Assembly (NCBI GenBank): GCA_036374995.1
Contig: DASUSS010000077.1
Coordinates: 1 to 64,000 of the forward strand
Reading direction: 5' to 3'
DNA: 64,000 nt
Origin: SH-MAG3 sp036374995
Lineage (GTDB): Bacteria > Gemmatimonadota > Gemmatimonadetes > Longimicrobiales > RSA9
The notes beneath the pieces are model-generated. The model saw nothing but the letters and a program-made list of their open reading frames with translations, ran no database searches and was not told the origin of the DNA. The position numbers and the translations under genes were made by a program. Of the stretch, positions 15,958 to 25,050 are shown in pieces; position 1 is the first letter of the stretch, and each line of letters opens with the position of its first letter.

Positions 15958-16736
15958 GCATCGACAGGAACCTGCTCCGGCAGTACCTGCGACAGCTCTC
16001 CGATCTCGGTGTCGACGAGCTGTGCTTCGACGGCCTGAGCGCACGGGACGCGCTCGACCTGCTCGCGCACCGCCGCGCACCGACACAGCCCGCTTCGCCG
16101 ACAACCGCGCGTGCCGCCGCGCACGTCGCGTCCGCGCCGCCGGTCGCGGACCGTTCGCCCATGAACGGCACGGATGCGGCCGCGCGTCTGCGCGTGCTCG
16201 CCGATCGGGCCGCCGGTTGCACACTGTGCCGGCTGCATGCGGGACGGAGTACCGTCGTGTTCGGTGAGGGCAGCGCGTCGGCGGACCTCGTGGTGGTCGG
16301 CGAGGCGCCGGGCCAGGAAGAAGACCGCACGGGAAGGCCGTTCGTCGGCCGGGCGGGGAAGCTGCTCGACCTGTTGCTCATGACTGCGGGTTTTCCGCGC
16401 GCGATGGTTTATATTTGCAACGTGCTGAAATGCCGGCCCCCCGACAATCGCAACCCGCTGCCGGACGAAGTGTCGCCGTGTACGACGACGTTCCTGCACG
16501 GTCAGCTGGAGGCGATCGCGCCACGCGTGCTGCTGGCGGTCGGCAGGTTCGCAGCGCAGGCACTGCTCGGGTCGGAGGAAAGCATCGGCCGCCTGCGCGG
16601 CCGCGTGCACACGTACCGCGGCACGCCGCTCATCGTCACGTATCATCCCGCGTATCTGCTGCGCAGCCCGCAGAACACGCGTGCAGCCTGGCAGGACTTA
16701 CAGCTGGTGCGCAGAGTGCTCGATGAACAAGCTTGA
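15954..16736 (+). CDS. Uracil-DNA glycosylase, family 4 (4Fe-4S)
   Basis: 260 aa base-excision repair enzyme. An N-terminal region of about 70 residues is variable and Ala-rich. The catalytic domain follows: Cys pair in AAGCTLCRLHAGR, motif 1 VVGEAPGQEEDRTGRPFVGRAG (catalytic Glu region), YICNVLKCRPPDNRNP with a further cluster Cys, and motif 2 VTYHPAYLLR. Four spaced Cys ligate a 4Fe-4S cluster in this family. The GTG start overlaps the coaBC stop. Its 3' end overlaps dnaB by 14 bp, placing repair with replication genes. Confidence 0.92.
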   Translation: MSIDRNLLRQYLRQLSDLGVDELCFDGLSARDALDLLAHRRAPTQPASPTTARAAAHVASAPPVADRSPMNGTDAAARLRVLADRAAGCTLCRLHAGRSTVVFGEGSASADLVVVGEAPGQEEDRTGRPFVGRAGKLLDLLLMTAGFPRAMVYICNVLKCRPPDNRNPLPDEVSPCTTTFLHGQLEAIAPRVLLAVGRFAAQALLGSEESIGRLRGRVHTYRGTPLIVTYHPAYLLRSPQNTRAAWQDLQLVRRVLDEQA

Positions 16737-18129
16737 GTTCGACACGGCCGCGTTCGCGCGCGGCGCCTCCACGTTCGCGGCGTCGGATCGTCAGCCGCCG
16801 TACGCGCCGGAGGCGGAGATCAGCGTGCTCGGCGGCATGCTCATCGACGGAGACGCCGTGGCGAAGGCGCTCGAGATCGTCGATGACACGATGTTCTACC
16901 GCGAGGCGAACCGCCGCGTGTTCCGCGCGATGGCGCGCCTGTTCCAGCGCGGTCAGGTCATCGACCCCGTCACGCTGTCCGAGGACCTGAGCAAGACGGA
17001 AGAGCTCGAGAGCGTCGGCGGCATGTCCTACATTGCCGAGCTGCTCGATGCCGTGCCGACCGCCGCGAACATCGAGTACCACGCGCGCATCGTGCGCGAG
17101 CGTGCGCTGCTGCGCAGGCTCATCGAAGCTTCCTCCCACATCATCCGCGAGTCGTACGAGATCGGCGAGCGCACGGTCGAGGAGGTTCTCGACCAGGCGG
17201 AGCAGCGTATCTTCCAGGTCGCGCAGTCGCACGAGCGCGAGGGGTTCGTCTGGATCAAGAAGATCCTGTATCCGACGTTCGAGAAGATCGAGCAGCTCCA
17301 GGCGGCGAAGGGCGGCATCACGGGCGTCCCGACCGGCTTCTACGACCTGGACGAGATGACCGGTGGTCTCCAGCGCGGCGACCTCGTCATCGTCGCCGCC
17401 CGCCCGTCGATGGGAAAGACCGCGTTCGTCACCGGTGTCGGGCTCCACGCCGCCATCTCGCACCAGCTGCCCGTCGCGATGTTCTCGCTCGAGATGTCGA
17501 AGCAGCAGGTCGTGCAGCGCATGCTGTGCTCGGAGGCGCTCGTCGATCTCGGCCGCCTGCTGCGCGGCCGGCTCCAGGACGATGACTTCGGCCGCCTCGC
17601 CCAGGCAGCCGGCCACCTCAACACAGCGCCGCTCTGGATCGACGACTCCGGATCCGTGAGCGTGCTCGAGATGCGCGCGAAGGCGCGCCGTCTGAAGGCC
17701 GACCAGCCGGACCTCGGGCTGATCGTCATCGACTACATCCAGCTCATGAGCGGCGGCGGCGATGCCGAGAACCGGCAGCAGGAAGTGAGCGCGATCAGCC
17801 GCGGGCTGAAGGCGCTCGCGAAGGAGCTGGAGACTCCGATCATCGCGCTCTCCCAGCTGTCGCGCGCACCGGAGCAGCGCAGCGATCACCGCCCCCAGCT
17901 CTCCGACCTCAGAGAGTCCGGTTCGATCGAGCAGGATGCCGATCTGGTCATGTTCCTGTACCGTCCCGAGTACTACCATACGCCGCAGGACGCGCAGGAA
18001 AAGGGCATCCAGGGCAAGGCCGAGCTGATCATCAGCAAGCAGCGCAACGGCCCGACCGGCGTCGTCGAGCTGTATTTCCGCAAGGAATGCGCGCGGTTCG
18101 AGTCGTTCTCGCACGCGGAGAGGCGCTGA
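16723..18129 (+). CDS. dnaB: Replicative DNA helicase
   Basis: 468 aa hexameric helicase that unwinds DNA at the fork. The N-terminal DnaB domain starts PPYAPEAEISVLGGMLID and includes FYREANRRVFRAM; the RecA-like C-terminal domain has Walker A AARPSMGKTAF, FSLEMSK, the Walker B-like LIVIDYIQLMSG, LSQLSRAPEQR and SDLRESGSIEQDADLVMF. ATG 16723 lies within the last codons of the glycosylase gene. No intein is seen, although dnaB is a frequent intein site. Confidence 0.97.
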   Translation: MNKLEFDTAAFARGASTFAASDRQPPYAPEAEISVLGGMLIDGDAVAKALEIVDDTMFYREANRRVFRAMARLFQRGQVIDPVTLSEDLSKTEELESVGGMSYIAELLDAVPTAANIEYHARIVRERALLRRLIEASSHIIRESYEIGERTVEEVLDQAEQRIFQVAQSHEREGFVWIKKILYPTFEKIEQLQAAKGGITGVPTGFYDLDEMTGGLQRGDLVIVAARPSMGKTAFVTGVGLHAAISHQLPVAMFSLEMSKQQVVQRMLCSEALVDLGRLLRGRLQDDDFGRLAQAAGHLNTAPLWIDDSGSVSVLEMRAKARRLKADQPDLGLIVIDYIQLMSGGGDAENRQQEVSAISRGLKALAKELETPIIALSQLSRAPEQRSDHRPQLSDLRESGSIEQDADLVMFLYRPEYYHTPQDAQEKGIQGKAELIISKQRNGPTGVVELYFRKECARFESFSHAERR

Positions 18130-18150
18130 GGGGGACAGAGAGGCGCGGCG

Positions 18151-18180
18151 CTGACGTCACAGAGGCACGGCGGCACAGAG
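18151..18180 (+). repeat. Left arm of a 30 bp imperfect inverted repeat flanking the GxxExxY gene
   Basis: Starts CTGACGTCAC and ends GGCACAGAG. The reverse complement of 18603-18632 matches it at 26 of 30 positions. The outer TGACGTCA is itself palindromic. It begins 21 bp after the dnaB stop. Confidence 0.7.
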
Positions 18181-18210
18181 GGCGCTGTGCCTCCTGGCGC
18201 GAGACCAGGC

Positions 18211-18591
18211 TCAGTACCCGTTCATCATTCGTTTGATGCCTTCCTTCATCAGTGGTGCGCCGAAGTTGAGGATCATGCCGACCCGACAGTTCAGCAGGCG
18301 GAGGTACGTGAGGAGCTGCTGTTCGTGCAGCGTGATGATCTTCGAGGCGGACTTCACTTCCACGATTACTGCGTGATTCACGATGAGGTCGCAGCGTGCG
18401 GCATCCTCGAAATGGAGATCCTCGAACGTGAACGAAATGGTTTTCTGCCGTTCGACGTGGAATCCGCGTCGGATCAGGTCGCGCGCGAGGATCGTCTCGT
18501 ATATTGCCTCGAGCAGGCCCGGCCCGATCTGCGAATGAATGCGCACGGCCGAGTCGACGATTGCACCGGTTATCGCATTGAGGTCTTTCAT
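18211..18591 (-). CDS. GxxExxY protein (PD-(D/E)XK-like fold)
   Basis: 126 aa. Starts KDLNAITGAIVDSAVRIHSQIGPGLLEAIYE, where GPGLLEAIYE is the family's namesake GxxExxY motif; further on DLIVNHAVIVEVKSASKI contains a nuclease-like D...ExK signature (PDDEXK_3 family). The cellular role is unknown. It is the only minus-strand gene in a long plus-strand block (8302-28443), sits inside a 30 bp inverted repeat, and separates dnaB from radA, so it looks like a later insertion. ATG 18591 has GGAG close upstream; the longer open frame to 18987 runs antisense through radA. Confidence 0.9.
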   Translation of the reverse strand: MKDLNAITGAIVDSAVRIHSQIGPGLLEAIYETILARDLIRRGFHVERQKTISFTFEDLHFEDAARCDLIVNHAVIVEVKSASKIITLHEQQLLTYLRLLNCRVGMILNFGAPLMKEGIKRMMNGY

Positions 18592-18602
18592 CGCGCTCCG
18601 TT

Positions 18603-18632
18603 CTCTGTGCCTCTGTGCCTCCGTGACGTAAG
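18603..18632 (-). repeat. Right arm of the inverted repeat flanking the GxxExxY gene
   Basis: Reads CTCTGTGCCTCTGTGCC and then CTCCGTGACGTAAG on the plus strand; its reverse complement matches 18151-18180 at 26 of 30 positions. It lies 12 bp upstream of the GxxExxY start codon and contains a short direct repeat (CTCTGTGC, CTCTGTGC). Confidence 0.7.
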
Positions 18633-18676
18633 AATGCCGTGCCTCCGCATGCCCTCCCATAGCCCGCTGCGCCGAC

Positions 18677-20044
18677 ATGCCTAAGGTCCGGACTCTCTTC
18701 TTCTGCACCGAATGCGGCAACGAGTCGCCGCGCTGGCAGGGGCAGTGTCCCGCGTGCGGAGCGTGGAATACGCTCGTCGAGGAACCGAAGCTGGCGGCGC
18801 GGCGTGAGCGTGGCGGGAGTGTGGTGCGCGTCGACGATGCAGCTCCCGTGCAGCTCGCGGATGTCGCGGGCTCCGTGACCGCGCGGTGGACGACGGGCAT
18901 GCGCGAGCTCGACTTCGTGCTGGGCGGCGGGATCGTCCCGGGGTCGATCGTGCTGGTCGGGGGTGAGCCGGGGATCGGCAAGAGCACGCTGCTGCTGCAG
19001 GCGGCTGCGCGGCTGCAGTCGGGGGATCGGTCGACGCTGTACGTGTCGGGCGAGGAGTCTGCGGCGCAGGTGCGGATGCGGGCGGACCGTCTGACGGAAT
19101 CGGCCGGTTCCGTGACGTTCCTGGGCGAGACGCGGCTGGGTGCGATCCTGGAGGCGGCGGCGCGACTCCGACCCGACGTATTGTTCGTCGACTCGATTCA
19201 GACCGTGTACAGCGATGAGCTGGAGGGCGCGGCCGGCAACGTGACGCAGGTGCGCGAAGGTGCGGCGCGGCTCCAGCGGCTCGCAAAGGAGACCGGTGCG
19301 GCGGTCTTTCTGATCGGACATGTGACGAAGGGCGGCGCGGTGGCCGGCCCGAAGACGCTCGAGCACATCGTCGATACGGTGCTGTACTTCGAGGAGACGG
19401 GCGCGCTGGATCACCGGGTGCTGCGCAGCACGAAGAATCGTTTCGGCGCAGCGGAGGAGATCGGCGTCTTCCGCATGACGGCGACCGGTCTGGAGCCGGT
19501 GGTCAATCCATCGGAGCTGTTCCTTCAGGATCGGACGAGCGGCGTGAGCGGGACCGCAGTGGCTGCGGTGATCGAGGGCACGCGGCCGCTGCTGGTGGAG
19601 CTCCAGGCGCTGTGCTCGCGCGCGAGCTACGGTGCGCCGCAGCGTGTCACTACCGGGTTCGACCGGCAGCGGCTCGCGCTGCTGCTCGCGGTGCTCGAGA
19701 AACGTGCCGGCATCGACTTCGGCGCGCTCGACGTGTTCGTGAACGTGGTCGGCGGCGTGCGCATCATGGAGACGGCATCGGATGCGGCGCTGGTGGCAGC
19801 GCTGGCCTCGAGCGTGTACGACCGTGAGCTGGATGCCGGCTCGGTGTTCCTTGGCGAAGTGGGACTCGGGGGCGAGCTGCGGCCGATCGGTCAGCTGGAG
19901 CGGCGCGTTGCCGAGGCGTCGCGCATGGGCTTCCGCCGTGCATTCGTGCCCGCGCGCGCAGCGTCCACCGTGCCGCTGTCCCCGATCGAGCTGGTGGGCG
20001 TGAGCACGGTCGGCGATCTGATCGCGCGCCTCTTCGGTCCGTGA
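18677..20044 (+). CDS. radA: DNA repair protein RadA
   Basis: 455 aa branch-migration ATPase acting in recombination. Visible in order: N-terminal zinc finger (FFCTECGNESPRWQGQCPACG), Walker A (GGEPGIGKST), Walker B (DVLFVDSIQ), the RadA-specific KNRFG motif in RSTKNRFGA, and a C-terminal Lon-protease-like domain (MGFRRAFVPARAA) without protease function. ATG 18677 starts 44 bp after the inverted repeat; no promoter was recognised there. It ends in a GTGA overlap with ispD. Confidence 0.96.
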   Translation: MPKVRTLFFCTECGNESPRWQGQCPACGAWNTLVEEPKLAARRERGGSVVRVDDAAPVQLADVAGSVTARWTTGMRELDFVLGGGIVPGSIVLVGGEPGIGKSTLLLQAAARLQSGDRSTLYVSGEESAAQVRMRADRLTESAGSVTFLGETRLGAILEAAARLRPDVLFVDSIQTVYSDELEGAAGNVTQVREGAARLQRLAKETGAAVFLIGHVTKGGAVAGPKTLEHIVDTVLYFEETGALDHRVLRSTKNRFGAAEEIGVFRMTATGLEPVVNPSELFLQDRTSGVSGTAVAAVIEGTRPLLVELQALCSRASYGAPQRVTTGFDRQRLALLLAVLEKRAGIDFGALDVFVNVVGGVRIMETASDAALVAALASSVYDRELDAGSVFLGEVGLGGELRPIGQLERRVAEASRMGFRRAFVPARAASTVPLSPIELVGVSTVGDLIARLFGP

Positions 20045-20718
20045 GCAGGATCGCCGTAGTGGTTCCCGCCGGTGGCGCGGGCCGGCGCATGGGCGGCGTA
20101 GTGAAGCCGCTGCTCGAGCTGTGCGGTACGCCGCTGCTTCAGCACACACTGGCGCCGTTTCTCGCCCGATCGGACGTGCAGTGGGTCGTCGTCGCGATGC
20201 CGGCGGAGCTTGCGGCCGCACCGCCGCACTGGCTGCTGGGTGATCCGCGCATCGACGTCGTCGCGGGCGGCGCGGAGCGCGTCGACTCCGTGCGCCACGC
20301 GCTCGCTGCCGTTCCGCCCGCCGCCGACATCGTGCTCGTGCACGATGCGGCGCGCCCGCTCGTGAGCGCGGCGGTGATCGAGCGTTGCATTGCCGCCGCG
20401 GCCCAGGGTCGCTCCGCCATTGCGGCCGTCCCCGTCACCGACACGATCAAGGAAGTCGACGACGGCGGCCGCATCGTGAGCACGCCCGACCGACGACGTC
20501 TGTGGGCGGCGCAGACGCCGCAGGCCTTTCCCGCGGAGGTGCTGCGGGATGCGCACGCGCGTGCCGTCGCCGAGCGCGTCTCGGCAACCGATGACGCCGC
20601 CCTCGTCGCCCGCTTCGGCGGCACGGTGGTGGTCGTCGAGGGTGCGCCGGAGAACCTGAAGATCACGACGCCCGCCGACCTCGCCGTGGCGGAGGCGCTG
20701 CTCGCGGCGCGCCCGTGA
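20041..20718 (+). CDS. ispD: 2-C-methyl-D-erythritol 4-phosphate cytidylyltransferase
   Basis: Third step of the MEP isoprenoid pathway, making CDP-methylerythritol from MEP and CTP. 225 aa. Seen: nucleotide-binding VVPAGGAGRRMGG, VLVHDAARPLVS, VPVTDTIKEVD and RRLWAAQTPQAFPAEVL with ATDDAALVARFGG. The GTG start overlaps the radA stop (GTGA), and the gene ends with another GTGA into tsaC. The product feeds the substrate pool of uppS at the other end of the window. Confidence 0.95.
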   Translation: MSRIAVVVPAGGAGRRMGGVVKPLLELCGTPLLQHTLAPFLARSDVQWVVVAMPAELAAAPPHWLLGDPRIDVVAGGAERVDSVRHALAAVPPAADIVLVHDAARPLVSAAVIERCIAAAAQGRSAIAAVPVTDTIKEVDDGGRIVSTPDRRRLWAAQTPQAFPAEVLRDAHARAVAERVSATDDAALVARFGGTVVVVEGAPENLKITTPADLAVAEALLAARP

Positions 20719-21368
20719 AGCGGCTCCCGACCCGGAGCCGGGCCGAGATCGACGCCGCGTTGCCGGGCGTGCTCCGCCAGCTGCGCAGCGACGGTCTCAT
20801 CGCCTATCCGACGGAGACGGTGTACGGTTTCGGCGGCGCGACCAGCGAGCGGGCCGTACAGCGGCTGCGCGCGCTGAAGCGGCGCGAGGCGCTCAAGCCG
20901 TTTCTGCTGCTCGTGCCGTCGCCCGACCAGGCACCGGGCGTGCAGTGGTCGGCCGCTGCGCGCGCGGTGGCGCAGCGGTTCTGGCCGGGTCCGCTCACGC
21001 TCGCGCTGCCCGCGGTGCCGAACGGCTTCCCGCAGGGTATCATCTCGTCGGAGGGTACCGTTGCACTGCGCGCATCGCCGCACCCGTTCGTGCGTGCGCT
21101 GATGGCGGCCTGGCAGGCACCGATCACGTCGACGAGCGCGAACGCGCCGGGCAGTCCGCCGGCTCGGGACGCGGACGGCGTGCTGGCCGCGCTCGAGGAG
21201 ATCGGGGTGCGGGACGTGCTGGTACTCGATGCCGGACGGTTGCCGGAATCGGCGCCATCGACCATCGTCGCGGTCGCCGATCACAGGGTCCGGGTACTGC
21301 GGGCCGGCGCGATCGGCATCGACGAACTGCGGAACGAGCTGTCAGGGATCGGAATTCATGTCGAGTAG
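20715..21368 (+). CDS. tsaC: L-threonylcarbamoyladenylate synthase
   Basis: Makes threonylcarbamoyl-AMP for the t6A37 modification of tRNAs reading ANN codons. 217 aa, the short Sua5/YrdC/YwlC domain without a C-terminal Sua5 extension. Seen: GLIAYPTETVYGFGG, RREALKPFLLLV, FWPGPLTLALP and APITSTSANAPGSPP. GTG start overlapping ispD; its end overlaps the phosphatase gene by 11 bp. Confidence 0.93.
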   Translation: MKRLPTRSRAEIDAALPGVLRQLRSDGLIAYPTETVYGFGGATSERAVQRLRALKRREALKPFLLLVPSPDQAPGVQWSAAARAVAQRFWPGPLTLALPAVPNGFPQGIISSEGTVALRASPHPFVRALMAAWQAPITSTSANAPGSPPARDADGVLAALEEIGVRDVLVLDAGRLPESAPSTIVAVADHRVRVLRAGAIGIDELRNELSGIGIHVE

Positions 21369-21861
21369 TGCGCCGCAGCCCCGGGCGGAGGGGACGACGT
21401 ACAATCTTCTTTTCGTGTGCAGCGGCAACACGTGTCGCAGCCCGATGGCCGAAGCGATCGCGCGCGCGATGCTGCGCGAGCGCGGCTGGACGCATGTCGA
21501 GGTCCAGTCGGCCGGGACCGGCGCGGTGCCGGGCGCGGCGGCCTCGCCCGAGGCCATCCTGGTCGCGCGCGAGCACGACCTGGATCTCGAGCAGCACACC
21601 TCGCAGCCACTCACACCGCAGCTGATCGCGTGGGCCGACCTCGTGCTCACCATGAGCACCTCGCACATGTATGCCGTCTCCGACCTCGGCGGCGCCGAGA
21701 AGGTCGCGCTCGTCACGGACTTCATCGACGGTGCGGGCAGCGGCGAGCCGGTCGCGGATCCGTTCGGCAGCGACCCGTCGGGTTACCGGGAGGCGTTCGT
21801 GCAGATCCGCGCCGCCGTGACGAGCCTCCTCGACCGGCTGGAGCCGATCCTCTCGCCCTGA
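21358..21861 (+). CDS. Low-molecular-weight protein-tyrosine phosphatase
   Basis: 167 aa. The active-site loop LFVCSGNTCRSPMAEAIA contains the C-x5-R signature followed by Ser-Pro, and the general acid Asp is in VADPFGSDPSGYREAF. These are marks of the LMW-PTP / protein-arginine-phosphatase group; which substrate class it acts on cannot be told from sequence alone. ATG 21358 lies inside the end of tsaC, and tsaC next to such a phosphatase (ywlC-ywlE) is also the Bacillus order. The TGA overlaps the aroE ATG. Confidence 0.9.
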   Translation: MSSSAPQPRAEGTTYNLLFVCSGNTCRSPMAEAIARAMLRERGWTHVEVQSAGTGAVPGAAASPEAILVAREHDLDLEQHTSQPLTPQLIAWADLVLTMSTSHMYAVSDLGGAEKVALVTDFIDGAGSGEPVADPFGSDPSGYREAFVQIRAAVTSLLDRLEPILSP

Positions 21862-22700
21862 TGGCCGAACCACCGACTGCGGCGACGCGGCTCTTCCTGC
21901 TGCTCGGCGATCCGGTCGAGCATTCGTTGTCCCCCGTCTTCCAGAACGCCGCGATCCGCGACCGCCGGATCGACGCCGTCTACGCGGCACTCCGCTGCGA
22001 CCGTCAGAGCGTCGGCCCGCTGATGCGGGCGCTGTGCCGCGCGAACGGCGGCGGCAACGTCACGACCCCACACAAGGCGGCTGCCGCGGAGTGCATCGAG
22101 CGACCCACGGAAGCGGTGAGGCGGACGGGGGTGTGCAACACGTTCTGGGGCGCAGCCGGCACGATCTGCGGCGACAACACCGATGTCGCGGGTTTCACCC
22201 ACGCGGCCTCGCTCCTGCTGCCGACGCTCGCGGGCACGTCCTGCCTGATCATCGGCGCGGGCGGCGCCGCGGCGGCCGCGGCATGCGCGTTGATCGATGC
22301 GGGCGCCGCGAGCGTGGTGCTGATCAATCGGTCCCCCGATCGCGCCCGGTTGCTCGCCGAGCGGCTCGATACACGCGACACCACCGTCCGCGTCTGCCTC
22401 TCGGCGAAGGAGCTCGCCGGCGCGACGCTCGATCTCGTCGTCAATGCCAGCGCGGGCGGCCTGCGCGATGACGACGCGCCACCGTTCGACCTCGCGACAC
22501 CCGCTCGCGTGCGCGCCGCCCTCGATCTCAGCTACCGCCGCGACCGCAGCACGCCGTTCGTCCGGCAGGCGCGGCGCCTCGGCATCAGGGCCGCCGATGG
22601 CACCGAGATGCTCCTCGCGCAGGGCGCCGCCGCGTTCGCGCTCTGGTTCGGCGGCGAACCGCCCCTCTCCCTCATGCGCGACGCGCTCGCCGCATCGTAG
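21861..22700 (+). CDS. aroE: Shikimate dehydrogenase
   Basis: Reduces 3-dehydroshikimate to shikimate with NADPH; 279 aa. Seen: substrate site GDPVEHSLSPVFQNAAI, catalytic Lys in NVTTPHKAAA, Asp in CGDNTDVAGF, nucleotide-binding IIGAGGAAAAAACAL with NRSPDRA, and the C-terminal DGTEMLLAQGAAAF. ATG 21861 overlaps the phosphatase stop. It works in the same pathway as the DAHP synthase operon at 3321 but lies in a different transcription unit and has no attenuator. Confidence 0.95.
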   Translation: MAEPPTAATRLFLLLGDPVEHSLSPVFQNAAIRDRRIDAVYAALRCDRQSVGPLMRALCRANGGGNVTTPHKAAAAECIERPTEAVRRTGVCNTFWGAAGTICGDNTDVAGFTHAASLLLPTLAGTSCLIIGAGGAAAAAACALIDAGAASVVLINRSPDRARLLAERLDTRDTTVRVCLSAKELAGATLDLVVNASAGGLRDDDAPPFDLATPARVRAALDLSYRRDRSTPFVRQARRLGIRAADGTEMLLAQGAAAFALWFGGEPPLSLMRDALAAS

Positions 22701-22751
22701 CTCGTTCCATCCCGCCATGGCGCCGCCCCGCGTGCGCGGCCATCTCACCCC

Positions 22752-23480
22752 ATGGCCATCCTCCACGCCCTGCTCGACCTGGTCCTCGCGCCCATCTGTC
22801 TCGGCTGCGATGCGCTCATCGCGCCCGGCGATGCGGCGCGCCTCGTCTGCCGCCGCTGTCGCTCCCGCCTGCGACCGCCACCCGCCCCACAGTGCCCGCG
22901 CTGCGGCGCACCGAAGCGCATGACCGGCATCGTCACGGATACGTTCACATGCCCGGAGTGCAGGGAATGGCCGGACGTTCTGCGATTCGCGCGCTGCGCC
23001 TGCCTGCTGGAGCCGCCCGCAGACCGACTCGTGCATCAGCTGAAGTACCGCGGCTGGCGGGCTCTCGGCGGACCGCTCGGCGAGCGCATGGCGGCCGTGA
23101 CGTGGCCGCTCGGCGTGCACGAGCCGGCCATCATCACCGCGGTCCCGACGACACCGCGACGGCGCCGCGAGCGCGGCTACAACCAGGCCGAAGTGCTCGC
23201 CGCGTCGTTCGCGCACGCCACAGCACGCACGCTGCGGCCTTTGCTCCACCGCACCGCCGCCGCACGCACGCAGACCACCTTGCAGCCCGCTGCACGCCGG
23301 GCTAACGTGGCCGGGGCCTTCGCCCCGGTCGCCGATGCCACCGGACTGCACGTCATCCTCGTCGACGATGTGCTCACGACCGGTGCGACGGCCCTCGAAT
23401 GCGCCGGCGCACTCGCTGCCGCCGGCGCGTGCTGTGTGCGACTGATCACTTTCGCCCGGGCCTTTCAGATCCGTGGCTGA
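22752..23480 (+). CDS. comF: ComF family phosphoribosyltransferase-like protein
   Basis: 242 aa. The N-terminus carries zinc-binding Cys pairs (CLGCD, CRRCRSR, CPRCGAP, CPEC), then QLKYRGWRALG, AVPTTPRRRRERGYNQAEVLA and a PRPP-binding loop VILVDDVLTTGAT typical of type I phosphoribosyltransferases. ComF homologues take part in DNA uptake and transformation in competent bacteria; no other competence gene is visible nearby. ATG 22752 is 51 bp after aroE. Confidence 0.9.
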   Translation: MAILHALLDLVLAPICLGCDALIAPGDAARLVCRRCRSRLRPPPAPQCPRCGAPKRMTGIVTDTFTCPECREWPDVLRFARCACLLEPPADRLVHQLKYRGWRALGGPLGERMAAVTWPLGVHEPAIITAVPTTPRRRRERGYNQAEVLAASFAHATARTLRPLLHRTAAARTQTTLQPAARRANVAGAFAPVADATGLHVILVDDVLTTGATALECAGALAAAGACCVRLITFARAFQIRG

Positions 23481-23504
23481 CTCGACTGGATGGGAGGAAG
23501 GGAA

Positions 23505-24527
<1,023 letters not shown>

Positions 24528-24529
24528 GT

Positions 24530-24575
24530 GGAGACAGATAAACTATTATTCTATAGTATTTTACGCATAATCTCC
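24530..24575 (+). other. AT-rich patch after gap, possible terminator
   Basis: About 37 bp (24535-24571) are roughly 80 percent A+T in an otherwise very GC-rich region. An inner stem ACTAT/ATAGT is followed by ATTTT, and an outer GGAGA (24530-24534) pairs with TCTCC (24571-24575). It may end the gap transcript, though the stem is weak. Confidence 0.35.
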
Positions 24576-24645
24576 GGAGACGTTGTCGGGCCGCCGGACG
24601 GACGGCGGCGGGAATGGACGGCGAGCGGCACGGTGCGGGATCTCA

Positions 24646-24674
24646 TTGACCCGGTGCACGCAGGGGATTAGCGT
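24646..24674 (+). promoter_or_regulatory. Promoter of the zinc-ribbon gene
   Basis: TTGACC (24646-24651), a 17 bp spacer and TAGCGT (24669-24674), about 100 nt before the ATG at 24776. The rest of 24528-24775 shows only GC-rich short inverted repeats and no gene. Confidence 0.6.
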
Positions 24675-24775
24675 TCGAAGAGCGGGCGTCGCGTCCGATG
24701 AGGCCCATGCGCGTCGTGTGGCATGCATCTGGCCAGATCGGAAACCGGAGCGTAAACGCCGGCGCTGGAGGACTA

Positions 24776-24979
24776 ATGATGGCCACTCAGGGTGAGCAGC
24801 TCTACGGGACGTATCGGTGTCCTGTGTGCGGTCACCGGGACGCGGCGGAGCTGGCGGCGGAGGAGGGTTCGCGCGTGGTGGCGTGCACCTACTGCAACAC
24901 GCCGCTCGAGGTTTCCGCACGAGGAGCCGATTCCGTTCGCTTTTCCGTGCAGGTGGCCGAAGAGCCGATCAACGGCTGA
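24776..24979 (+). CDS. Small zinc-ribbon protein
   Basis: 67 aa. Two Cys pairs, CPVCGH and CTYCNT, separated by about 19 residues form a likely zinc ribbon; the C-terminus is acidic and polar. I cannot assign a function. Two successive ATGs (24776 and 24779) follow GGAGGAC, so either could be used. It has its own promoter, and a strong terminator hairpin follows it. Confidence 0.8.
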   Translation: MMATQGEQLYGTYRCPVCGHRDAAELAAEEGSRVVACTYCNTPLEVSARGADSVRFSVQVAEEPING

Positions 24980-25004
24980 TCCGCAGAGAGGACCGGCAGG
25001 CAGG

Positions 25005-25035
25005 GCGGCCGCGGTGAGAACCGCGGCCGCTTTTT
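25005..25035 (+). terminator. Strong intrinsic terminator after the zinc-ribbon gene
   Basis: Perfect 11 bp stem GCGGCCGCGGT / ACCGCGGCCGC (25005-25015 with 25020-25030), loop GAGA, then TTTTT (25031-25035). It ends only 15 nt before the ATG of the hydrolase gene. Confidence 0.85.
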
Positions 25036-25050
25036 CATTTCGAGGACGAG

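Noticed and set aside
18130..18676. Insertion sequence or transposase between dnaB and radA
   Set aside because: The only gene is the GxxExxY protein; there is no transposase motif, and no clear target duplication could be seen by eye.
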